From Candidatus Bathyarchaeota archaeon (GTDB taxonomy: Archaea > Thermoproteota > Bathyarchaeia > TCS64): 5,178 bases of DNA. Location of the stretch: NCBI GenBank assembly GCA_030670015.1, contig DAOVCM010000086.1:1-5178 (forward strand). The letters are read 5' to 3'. Below the pieces are notes generated by a model. The model saw nothing but the letters and a program-made list of their open reading frames with translations. It was not told where the DNA came from and did not search any database. Within the stretch, counting starts at the first letter, position 1. Each line of letters opens with the position of its first letter. The position numbers and the translations under genes were made by a program. Below, one piece after another: positions 1-5,178 of the stretch.

Positions 1-192
1 CTTGTCAATGTCGACTCCGGAAGCTCTCGACCAGAGCTCTATGATGTCCTCTCCGACATGCTTTCTGAAGGCTTGGACCCTTGCTTTCGCTAAGCTGAGG
101 AAGCGAGCCTCTTCTTCTATGAGAGTTCCGTCCATGTCGAAGATGACAAGTTTGCTCTCAATCCGTTTTGTGCCAACTGATATTTTTGGCAT
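1..192 (-). CDS. HAD-superfamily hydrolase, N-terminal 64 residues (partial, runs off the left edge)
   Basis: The minus strand reads MPKISVGTKRIESKLVIFDM, then DGTLIEEE, and stays open to base 1. Residues 16-24 contain the HAD motif I, F-D-x-D-G-T-L, with Asp19 as the likely nucleophile and Asp21 as the general acid/base. HAD enzymes use this motif with Mg2+ to transfer phosphoryl groups, usually as cytoplasmic phosphatases. The segment after motif I (about residues 27-64) is helical and charged, as in the start of a C1-type cap, so a phosphoglycolate phosphatase or phosphoserine phosphatase-like member is possible; the substrate cannot be told. The start is well supported: an in-frame TGA lies two codons upstream, and GGTGA (bases 203-199) sits 6 nt before the ATG. 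The gene is transcribed away from the exporter operon. Motifs II-IV lie outside the window. The family call is solid; the specific function is unknown. Confidence 0.85.
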   Translation of the reverse strand, partial: MPKISVGTKRIESKLVIFDMDGTLIEEEARFLSLAKARVQAFRKHVGEDIIELWSRASGVDIDK

Positions 193-198
193 TTTGAG

Positions 199-203
199 TC
201 ACC
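199..203 (-). promoter_or_regulatory. Ribosome-binding site of the HAD gene (GGTGA)
   Basis: On the minus strand GGTGA ends 6 nt before the ATG at 192. It complements the UCACC of the archaeal 16S 3' end and fixes the start codon. Confidence 0.65.
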
Positions 204-230
204 AATCTTAGAGTTCTGTCATATTAGATG

Positions 231-238
231 CTTTTAAA
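231..238 (-). promoter_or_regulatory. Candidate archaeal TATA box for the HAD gene (TTTAAAAG)
   Basis: The minus strand reads TTTAAAAG here, close to the archaeal TTTAWA core. It would place the transcript start near base 209-212, giving a leader of under 20 nt that still includes the ribosome-binding site. A second AT-rich box, AAATATAC (bases 265-258), lies farther upstream and is an alternative. No experimental support is visible. Confidence 0.4.
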
Positions 239-348
239 TGGCTTCATTTTTTGGGAAGTATATTTTGTTCACTGCTAATTATTTGAGTGATTCCCTATTC
301 TCATAAGCCTAGTTACTTACAGATGTAAGGTTATCTCTGAAAATACTG

Positions 349-568
349 TCAGAGGGTACTCAACCAGATACTGAAGAATTCCTCTTTGTTAATTTCCACC
401 CCGACTCCCGTCTTAACTGGTATCTCGATATTCCCGTTTTTAATCTGTATTGGTTCGCTGATTATATCACCTCTCTATAGGGACATCTCCTAACTGGAAC
501 TCTAGTATTGTGCTGCTCTGAGTTCCATATCCGGTGAGTTTTTCGTGTGAACTTGAGTCGTAGTACAT
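349..568 (-). pseudogene. Remnant of an enolase-superfamily (mandelate racemase/muconate lactonizing-type) enzyme, C-terminal end
   Basis: Two adjacent minus-strand frames join into a recognisable C-terminus. One frame (568-467) reads ...SSTILEFQLGDVPIER and then stops. The next (from 471) reads GDIISEPIQIKNGNIEIPVK followed by TGVGVEINKEEF and ends at a TGA at 351-349. Together these resemble the closing segment of MR/MLE sugar-acid dehydratases: a strand of the type LEYQ, a short G-D/N-P loop, then 'EP...I.DGYIEVP..PGLGVEVDEE'. The frame change near base 470 breaks the protein, and no barrel, metal-ligand or catalytic-lysine segments can be found upstream, so most of the gene is missing. 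The upstream part (568-510) is less clearly homologous. The family was recognised by eye, not by a search. A sequencing indel cannot explain the missing N-terminal two thirds. Confidence 0.5.
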
Positions 569-765
569 TCTCTTGTTTTTATCACTTATTGGATAAATCG
601 CTTTTTAAGAATATGATCTTCACATGTTGATGAGATTCTAGCTTCTTCGATTTTTACTTTATAAAGGTTCATATGCCTTTTGTTCAGTTCTGAAAATAGA
701 CACGTGCGAACTCTTCTCACAATGCATAAAATCAGTTTATCTTCGTTCGTTAGGGGCATATGCTT

Positions 766-780
766 TGGGAAAGTTTATAA
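766..780 (+). promoter_or_regulatory. Archaeal BRE/TATA promoter of the padR-ABC operon
   Basis: TTTATAA at 774-780 matches the archaeal TATA consensus and is preceded by purine-rich GGGAAAG (767-773), as expected for a TFB recognition element. Transcription would start about 25 nt downstream of the box, near 802-804. That gives a leader of about 40 nt and puts the start site inside the first inverted repeat of the putative operator. It is the best promoter candidate upstream of the operon, and none is obvious between the operon genes. Confidence 0.6.
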
Positions 781-794
781 GACACCCCAGAAGT

Positions 795-812
795 AATATC
801 GGAAATGATATT
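795..812. promoter_or_regulatory. Putative operator 1 (AATATC-N6-GATATT)
   Basis: A perfect 6-bp inverted repeat, AATATC (795-800) and GATATT (807-812), is separated by 6 bp. It overlaps the predicted transcription start. The dyad suits a dimeric winged-helix protein such as PadR. Occupancy would block promoter opening or polymerase access. Assigning it to the adjacent regulator is inference. Confidence 0.5.
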
Positions 813-818
813 TCGTTC

Positions 819-836
819 GATATCGAAGGTGATATT
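819..836. promoter_or_regulatory. Putative operator 2 (GATATC-N6-GATATT)
   Basis: This second copy of the dyad is centred exactly 24 bp after operator 1. Its arms GATATC (819-824) and GATATT (831-836) have the same 6-bp spacer and pair over 5 bp. The 22-bp blocks 795-816 and 819-840 match at 17 of 22 positions. The site also contains most of a perfect 12-bp palindrome, TTCGATATCGAA (816-827), and overlaps the regulator's ribosome-binding site. Outer arms TAATATC (794-800) and GATATTA (831-837) also pair perfectly over 7 bp. Confidence 0.5.
827..833 (+). promoter_or_regulatory. Ribosome-binding site of the padR gene (AGGTGAT)
   Basis: AGGTGAT is a strong match to the archaeal anti-Shine-Dalgarno sequence and ends 8 nt before the ATG at 842. 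It favours that ATG over the in-frame GTG at 839, which would leave only 5 nt. It lies inside the second putative operator. Confidence 0.6.
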
Positions 837-841
837 ACGTG

Positions 842-1363
842 ATGTGTGGTAGATCTCATAGAAGGCCTCGACATAGAATAGGTGTACCTAGGGGTATGCT
901 ATTCTACATAACCCTAAGTATTCTTGAACGTGGGCCAATGTCGGGGTCAGAGATCATGGATGAGATAGATTACTTCACCGACTGGAGGCCCAGTCCTGGT
1001 TCCATCTACCCTCTCCTATCAAAGCTCAGAGAGCAGGGACTGATTGAGCAGGTGGAAGACGGGGACCCGATGCTAAAGAGATTTTCTTTAACGGAGAAGG
1101 GGGAAAGTGAGGTCCATGAAGCTCAGGATCACATGGAGAGCTTCAAGAGCAGGTATCGGACCATCCGGAAGATTTACTGGAGGTTATTCCAGCAGATGTC
1201 CATGAACCTTTATGAATCCAATTCCCAGTTATTAGAAGCAGTTGAACAGATTCAGCAAGTAGTCCGGGAAAAACCAGAAGCAGCCACGAAGCTGCAAAAA
1301 ATCCTGAAGAACGCTACCACTCAAATCAATGAATTATGTGAAGCCTTGGAGGATAAACTATGA
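842..1363 (+). CDS. PadR-family transcriptional regulator, likely autorepressor of the exporter operon
   Basis: The 173-residue cytoplasmic DNA-binding protein has an N-terminal winged helix-turn-helix (about residues 19-95). Family hallmarks are RGMLFYITLSILERGPMSG near residues 17-35, the recognition-helix region SPGSIYPLLSKLREQGLI (51-68), and a wing ending in the typical FSLTEKG (81-87). Residues about 95-173 are predicted long helices, the PadR dimerisation and ligand-pocket part, and their length is closer to subfamily 1 (VirR/AphA-like) than to the short LmrR type. A basic N-terminal extension (RSHRRPRHR, residues 4-12) precedes the first helix. The ATG at 842 is chosen over GTG 839 from ribosome-binding-site spacing. 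Its stop overlaps the next ATG by 4 bp (ATGA), so it is co-transcribed and probably translationally coupled with the exporter. By analogy to LmrR/LmrCD it would bind a transported compound and derepress. The family call is firm; the ligand is unknown. Confidence 0.9.
   Translation: MCGRSHRRPRHRIGVPRGMLFYITLSILERGPMSGSEIMDEIDYFTDWRPSPGSIYPLLSKLREQGLIEQVEDGDPMLKRFSLTEKGESEVHEAQDHMESFKSRYRTIRKIYWRLFQQMSMNLYESNSQLLEAVEQIQQVVREKPEAATKLQKILKNATTQINELCEALEDKL
1348..1352 (+). promoter_or_regulatory. Ribosome-binding site of the first ABC gene (GGAGG)
   Basis: GGAGG lies within the end of the padR coding sequence, 7 nt before the ATG at 1360. It supports that start despite the overlap with the padR stop. 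Confidence 0.6.
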
Positions 1364-3105
1364 ACCCTATGAGACGTCTCCTCAAGTTCTTAGATCCCTA
1401 TAAAAAGGAGGCAATACTCGCCATTATACTTCTTACGCTTGTTGTAGTTACGGACCTCTCCATCCCACGGCTAGTCCAGACCATCATCGACGAAGGGATC
1501 GTTCAGAACAACATGGGGGTTATCGTAAGAACAAGCCTTCTCATGATAGGCATCTCAATCCTCGGTGCCATGCTGATGATTGGAAACACAATATTCGCGG
1601 TAAGAGCGTCGAGAAACTTTTCAGCAGATGTAAGAAAGGAGCTTTTCACAAAGATACAGTCCTTCAGCTTTGGAAACATAGACGACTTCCAAACCGGACA
1701 ATTACTGGTGAGACTTACGAGCGACATCAACCAGGTCGAGTTCATCTTTACGATGGTACTGAGAATGTTCACGCGGGTACCTTTGATGTTAGTGGGAAGC
1801 ATCGGGATGATGGTCGCAACTAACCGTCAACTTGCGATGAAGATGTTAATGCTGCTTCCATTGCTATGGATAATCGTAATAATATTCGTTAGAATAGCAC
1901 AGCCACTCTTTAAAGAAGTACAGGAGAGACTAGAGAAGCTTAACCAGGTCCTTCAGGAGAATCTTGCTGGCGTCAGAGTTGTCAAGGCATTCGTCCGGAG
2001 AGACTACGAGAACAAGCGCTTCGACAACGCCAACAAAGATCTCATGGAAAAATCGATTAAGGTGGCTCAAATTCTCTCGGTTCTCATACCAATCATGTTT
2101 CTCCTCATAAACCTAGGATCGGTCGCCGTCATCTACTTCGGGGGGCTACAAGCGTATTACGGAACAATAAGCGTCGGAGAGATAATGGCATTCATCAATT
2201 ATCTCCTCTCAACCATGTACCCGGTGCTCATGCTGGCCATGACGGCGGGACAGATCTCAGCCGCTAATGCCTCGGCTAAAAGAATAACAGAGATCCTCGA
2301 CTCACAGCCACAGGTACGAGATAGATATGACGCTCTTCCCCTCCCCAAGTTTAAGGGCAGAGTCGCTTTCGAGAATGTATATTTCAGCTATGATTCTGAC
2401 GGCGGAGAACCGGTTCTTAAGAACATCAACCTAGTGGCGGAACCAAGTCAAACTGTAGCCCTTATTGGCGCTACCGGCTCCGGTAAATCAAGCCTAATTC
2501 ACCTTATCCCTCGGCTTTATGACGTATCCTCCGGTAAGGTCACCATCGACGGGGTGGATGTGAGAGACCTGTCAGAGGACTCGCTACGCTCCAATATAGG
2601 GATAAGTCTGCAGGAGTCTGTACTATTCTCTGGCACTGTAAGGGACAATATCAAGTATGGCCGCAAGGACGCTACGGATGACGAAGTTATCGCTGCAGCT
2701 AAGGCTGCACAAGCCCACGACTTTATCCTCAATTTTCCTGAGGGCTATGACACGATGGTGGGGCAAAGAGGGGCGAACCTTAGCGGGGGACAGAAACAGA
2801 GAGTAGCAATTGCCCGAGCACTTCTGATTCAACCAAAGATACTGATTCTTGACGACAGTACTAGCTCTGTTGACATTGATACCGAGGTTAAAATTGAGCA
2901 GGCGTTAGATGAACTCATGACTGATAAAACATGCTTCGTCATCGCTCAGCGGATCAGCACGGTCCTCAACGCTGATAAGATCGTCGTCTTGGATGAGGGG
3001 GAGATCGTAGCTGAAGGCTCCCATTTGGAGCTCATGGATACCAGCCCCATCTATCGGGAGATATATGACTCTCAACTGGGCGACGGAGGTGACCCTGATG
3101 AGTAG
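1360..3105 (+). CDS. ABC exporter half-transporter with degenerate ATP site (TM287/LmrC-like subunit)
   Basis: The 581-residue membrane protein has an N-terminal ABC type-1 transmembrane domain of six helices (roughly residues 17-37, 55-82, 131-154, 160-180, 236-262, 272-296) and a C-terminal nucleotide-binding domain from about 335. Visible motifs are A-loop Tyr344, Walker A GATGSGKSS (370-378), Q-loop Gln418, signature LSGGQ (474-478), Walker B ILILD (494-498) and D-loop SSVD (502-505). The residue after Walker B is Asp499 instead of the catalytic Glu, and the H-loop is IAQR with Gln530 instead of His. These two changes mark the degenerate-site subunit of heterodimeric exporters such as TM287 of Thermotoga. 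The intact LSGGQ would complete the partner's active site. Export by ATP-driven alternating access is known for the family. The substrate is not shown; drugs, lipids or toxic amphiphiles are possible. The gene overlaps padR by 4 bp and the next gene by 8 bp. Confidence 0.93.
   Translation: MNPMRRLLKFLDPYKKEAILAIILLTLVVVTDLSIPRLVQTIIDEGIVQNNMGVIVRTSLLMIGISILGAMLMIGNTIFAVRASRNFSADVRKELFTKIQSFSFGNIDDFQTGQLLVRLTSDINQVEFIFTMVLRMFTRVPLMLVGSIGMMVATNRQLAMKMLMLLPLLWIIVIIFVRIAQPLFKEVQERLEKLNQVLQENLAGVRVVKAFVRRDYENKRFDNANKDLMEKSIKVAQILSVLIPIMFLLINLGSVAVIYFGGLQAYYGTISVGEIMAFINYLLSTMYPVLMLAMTAGQISAANASAKRITEILDSQPQVRDRYDALPLPKFKGRVAFENVYFSYDSDGGEPVLKNINLVAEPSQTVALIGATGSGKSSLIHLIPRLYDVSSGKVTIDGVDVRDLSEDSLRSNIGISLQESVLFSGTVRDNIKYGRKDATDDEVIAAAKAAQAHDFILNFPEGYDTMVGQRGANLSGGQKQRVAIARALLIQPKILILDDSTSSVDIDTEVKIEQALDELMTDKTCFVIAQRISTVLNADKIVVLDEGEIVAEGSHLELMDTSPIYREIYDSQLGDGGDPDE
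3085..3092 (+). promoter_or_regulatory. Strong ribosome-binding site of the second ABC gene (GGAGGTGA)
   Basis: GGAGGTGA is a full 8-nt complement to the archaeal 16S tail, sits inside the last codons of the upstream gene, and ends 5 nt before ATG 3098. It decides the start in favour of 3098 over the in-frame ATG at 3065. It is the strongest ribosome-binding site in the window. Confidence 0.75.
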
Positions 3106-4927
3106 AAAGGCTGACAGTGCACAGAGAACGAGACAAGTAATTGGGCATGGACCAAGATTAAGGGGCAACATCGAAAAAGCCAAGGACGCCCGCGGAGCTC
3201 TGCGAAGGCTCTTAGCCTACTTGAAGCCATATCGTCTCTCCCTGTTGGCAGTCGTAGTTCTCACCATAGTTAGCACCTTACTATCATTGGCTGGACCCTA
3301 TCTCCTCGGCCTCGCCATAGACGAGATCTTTGTAGCTAGCGACTTAGGTTTACTGCGAGTTTCTCTTATGATGCTGGGGGCCTATGTGGCCGGCACAGTA
3401 GTGTCTATAGGGGGAGGCTGGATCATGGCGGCGGTGTCCCAGAAGGCACTCCGCTCCCTCAGGCGGGATCTTTTTGAACACCTGCAGACCCTTTCCCTCA
3501 GCTTCTTCGACAGGACTCCAACGGGAGACCTCATGAGCAGACTCACAAACGATGTAGACACGATTAATCAGGTTCTCCGAGAGAATGTCACACGGTTGAT
3601 CACCAGCATCTTGATGCTTGTAGGCATCATAGTGATGATGTTCAGGTTGAACCTTTGGCTAGCCCTCGGAAGCCTCGTGGTGTTCCCCATTATGATCATG
3701 ATGACCGCTATAGTTGGAAGGCGTACTCGCTCCAGCTTCCGAGGGCTCCAGAGGCAGAGGGGTCGTCTTAACGGTTTAATGGAGGAGACCATCAGCGGTC
3801 AGAGGGTTGTCATCGCCTTTGGACAGCGGAAAAGCACTGTAAAATCCTTCAACAAGGTGAACGAGGCTGTAAGAGTCGCGGGTATCAAGGCGATGACCAA
3901 TGCAATGCTCATCCCACCCCTCATGGGAATACTCAGTAACGCCAACATTGCCATAGTGGCAGGGCTTGGCGGTTGGTTTGTTCTCAACGGCTTGACGAGT
4001 GTGGGAATCATCGCCACATTCATCACATACTCACGACAGTTTGCCCAACCCCTCCGGCAGATGGCGAACCTCTACAACTCTATACAGTCAGCCCTAGCGG
4101 GATCAGAGAGGATCTTTGAGATTATCGACAAGAAACCAGAGCTCTTGGATGCCCCTGATGCTTTACACGTCGAGGACATAGAGGGCGAGGTTGAGTTCAG
4201 GCACGTGGACTTTGAATATGTCCCCAACGTTCCCGTACTCAAGGACGTCAGTTTCAAGGCGGACCCCGGGCAGACAATAGCACTGGTCGGCCCGACTGGA
4301 GCTGGAAAGACAACCATCATCAACGTGCTAACCCGGTTCTACGACATTAACGGTGGAAGCATAACCATCGACGGACACGATATAAACAAGATCAAGAAAG
4401 ACGATCTCCGAAGACAACTGGGCATAGTCCTTCAGGACGTGTACCTGTTCTCAGGGACCGTGATGGAGAACATCCGATACGGCCGACTCGACGCCACAGA
4501 TCAGGAATGCATAGAAGCCGCCAAGCTAGCCAACGCCGACGGGTTCATTCGAAGGCTCCCCCAGGGATACAACACACAGCTCAGCGAGCGAGGTAGCAAC
4601 CTGAGCCAGGGACAGCGCCAGCTCCTCTCCATCGCGAGGGCCATCATCGCCGACCCGGATATCCTCATTCTCGACGAGGCGACTAGTAGTGTTGACACAA
4701 GGACGGAGATAAGAATACAGGAAGCCTTGCTCAGGCTTTTAGAGGGGCGGACAAGCCTAGTCATAGCCCATCGCCTCAGCACCATCAGAAAGGCGGACCA
4801 GCTCCTCGTCATCAACGAAGGGCGAATAATAGAACGAGGCAGCCACGAGGAACTACTAGAAAAACAAGGCTTCTACTACAACCTCTACATGAGCCAATTT
4901 AAAAGAAATAACTCTGAAGCTAAATAG
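3098..4927 (+). CDS. ABC exporter half-transporter with canonical catalytic Glu/His (TM288/LmrD-like subunit)
   Basis: The 609-residue protein pairs with the upstream subunit. A basic N-terminal tail of about 40 residues (GHGPRLRGNIEKAKD then GALRRLLAYLKPYR) is typical of this subunit type and forms the elbow-helix region before the first membrane helix. Six transmembrane helices span roughly residues 46-320, and the nucleotide-binding domain starts near 363. Motifs are A-loop Tyr374, Walker A GPTGAGKTT (398-406), Q-loop Gln446, Walker B ILILDE with catalytic Glu527, D-loop SSVD (530-533) and H-loop His558. Its signature is the variant LSQGQ (502-506), as in TM288, and would serve the partner's degenerate site. 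The dimer would therefore have one hydrolytic site (this Walker A/B and His with the partner's LSGGQ) and one site that mainly binds ATP. The start at 3098 gives an 8-bp overlap with the upstream gene and follows a perfect ribosome-binding site, which indicates balanced, coupled translation. The substrate is unknown. Confidence 0.93.
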   Translation: MSRKADSAQRTRQVIGHGPRLRGNIEKAKDARGALRRLLAYLKPYRLSLLAVVVLTIVSTLLSLAGPYLLGLAIDEIFVASDLGLLRVSLMMLGAYVAGTVVSIGGGWIMAAVSQKALRSLRRDLFEHLQTLSLSFFDRTPTGDLMSRLTNDVDTINQVLRENVTRLITSILMLVGIIVMMFRLNLWLALGSLVVFPIMIMMTAIVGRRTRSSFRGLQRQRGRLNGLMEETISGQRVVIAFGQRKSTVKSFNKVNEAVRVAGIKAMTNAMLIPPLMGILSNANIAIVAGLGGWFVLNGLTSVGIIATFITYSRQFAQPLRQMANLYNSIQSALAGSERIFEIIDKKPELLDAPDALHVEDIEGEVEFRHVDFEYVPNVPVLKDVSFKADPGQTIALVGPTGAGKTTIINVLTRFYDINGGSITIDGHDINKIKKDDLRRQLGIVLQDVYLFSGTVMENIRYGRLDATDQECIEAAKLANADGFIRRLPQGYNTQLSERGSNLSQGQRQLLSIARAIIADPDILILDEATSSVDTRTEIRIQEALLRLLEGRTSLVIAHRLSTIRKADQLLVINEGRIIERGSHEELLEKQGFYYNLYMSQFKRNNSEAK

Positions 4928-4954
4928 AGATAGTTTACAGGTACAGATATTCTA

Positions 4955-4968
4955 TCCTTTTTTCTTCC
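4955..4968 (+). terminator. Probable operon terminator (pyrimidine/T-rich tract)
   Basis: A tract TCCTTTTTTCTTCC, with six consecutive T, lies about 30 nt after the last ABC stop codon. Archaeal RNA polymerase commonly terminates at such U-rich stretches without needing a hairpin. A 7-bp inverted repeat TATCCTT (4953-4959) and AAGGATA (4976-4982) surrounds it, but its long loop and late 3' arm make a bacterial-style hairpin unlikely. Confidence 0.5.
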
Positions 4969-5008
4969 TAAGGTCAAGGATAAGCCCGTTACACCGTTTT
5001 AGAAGTCT

Positions 5009-5178
5009 CTACTGAAACCGGTTGGATGCCGACCAGAACTTTCCCTCAGTCCAAACCGAAACAGGAATATAACCATCTTGAAAAACTGACCAATACAAAG
5101 TTTCTACACTTGTAAAAATGTATTCACCATGATCCAAGTTGCTTAGATATCTACTATGCCGTAACTCTATTTTTCCTC
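5009..5178 (-). CDS. Possible C-terminal fragment of an unidentified convergent gene
   Basis: One minus-strand frame is open from the right edge to a TAG at 5011-5009, about 55 codons. It ends ...DGYIPVSVWTEGKFWSASNR-F-Q. The fragment is rich in aromatic and beta-branched residues (YIFTSVETLYWSVFQDGYIP), alternating as in beta strands, unlike random translation of AT-rich DNA. I do not recognise a family. It would converge on the exporter operon. No clear T-rich terminator follows on its strand. Against it, an open frame of this length can occur by chance and there is no start in view; it could also be a decayed remnant. Confidence 0.35.
   Translation of the reverse strand, partial: GKIELRHSRYLSNLDHGEYIFTSVETLYWSVFQDGYIPVSVWTEGKFWSASNRFQ

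Larger units (their letters stand above)
193..841. other. Long intergenic region between divergent genes
   Basis: About 650 bases carry no intact gene. The left end holds the HAD ribosome-binding site and TATA box. Bases 349-568 on the minus strand hold a frameshifted coding remnant. Bases 569-765 contain only short frames, the longest being 57 codons on the minus strand (759-586), and a symmetric CTTTATAAAG at 658-667 that could be a weak TATA box on either strand. Bases 766-841 carry the promoter, operators and ribosome-binding site of the regulator gene. No tRNA, rRNA, CRISPR repeat or insertion-sequence end was recognised. The region is AT-richer than the flanking genes, as expected for decayed or non-coding DNA. 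Confidence 0.7.

Noticed and set aside
2..211. Open plus-strand frame of 69 codons at the left edge
   Set aside because: It is antisense to the HAD hydrolase, whose motif I, ribosome-binding site and upstream stop are clear on the minus strand.
722..796. Small plus-strand frame MHKISLSSFVRG... upstream of padR
   Set aside because: It is only 24 codons, has no convincing ribosome-binding site, and spans the operon TATA box, so it would precede the predicted transcript start.
839..841. GTG start for the padR gene
   Set aside because: ATG at 842 is adjacent and in frame and has better spacing to AGGTGAT. The difference is a single residue.
193..841. tRNA, CRISPR array or insertion-sequence ends in the long gap
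   Set aside because: No cloverleaf-like pairing with a T-loop, no regularly spaced repeats beyond the two operator copies, and no transposase fragment or terminal inverted repeats were seen.
3065..3097. In-frame upstream ATG for the second ABC gene
   Set aside because: It would add 11 residues read from inside the first ABC gene and lacks a suitably placed ribosome-binding site. The GGAGGTGA at 3085-3092 points to ATG 3098.
1503..4815. Several antisense open frames of 69-104 codons inside the two ABC genes
   Set aside because: Their translations show no recognisable domains and they lie wholly opposite strongly conserved coding sequence, so they are composition shadows.

Overview
The window looks archaeal. 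Three start sites are preceded by a GGTGA-type Shine-Dalgarno sequence, which complements the archaeal 16S 3' end. The regulator gene has a BRE/TATA-like promoter (purine-rich GGGAAAG followed by TTTATAA) instead of bacterial -35/-10 boxes. Arginine is often AGA/AGG, and the genes are moderately GC-rich between AT-rich spacers. The lineage cannot be fixed from this sequence; an uncultivated mesophilic or moderately thermophilic archaeon would fit.

Layout. Bases 1-192 (minus strand) are the first 64 codons of a HAD-superfamily hydrolase that leaves the window on the left. Bases 193-841 have no intact gene. They hold the HAD promoter, a frameshifted remnant that resembles the C-terminus of an enolase-superfamily (mandelate racemase-type) enzyme on the minus strand, and the promoter and operator region of the next operon. 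Bases 842-4927 (plus strand) are a tight three-gene operon: a PadR-family repressor, then two ABC exporter half-transporters, with overlaps of 4 and 8 bp. After it come a pyrimidine-rich terminator and, on the minus strand at the right edge, a possible C-terminal fragment of a convergent gene.

How the genes work together. The two ABC proteins form a heterodimeric type IV exporter of the TM287/288, LmrCD and BmrCD kind. The first subunit has a degenerate ATP site (Asp at the catalytic Glu position, Gln at the H-loop His). The second keeps Glu and His but has a variant LSQGQ signature. The combined dimer would have one competent and one degenerate ATP site. The PadR protein is most likely a ligand-responsive repressor of its own operon, as LmrR is for LmrCD in Lactococcus. 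Two 18-bp inverted repeats spaced 24 bp apart lie over the predicted transcription start and the ribosome-binding site, which suits autorepression. The transported substrate is unknown; multidrug or toxic amphiphile efflux is the default inference.

Nothing here is a wholly new system. The points most worth following up are the double operator, the archaeal version of an LmrR-LmrCD-like unit, the decayed enolase-superfamily remnant, and the unidentified reading frame at the right edge.
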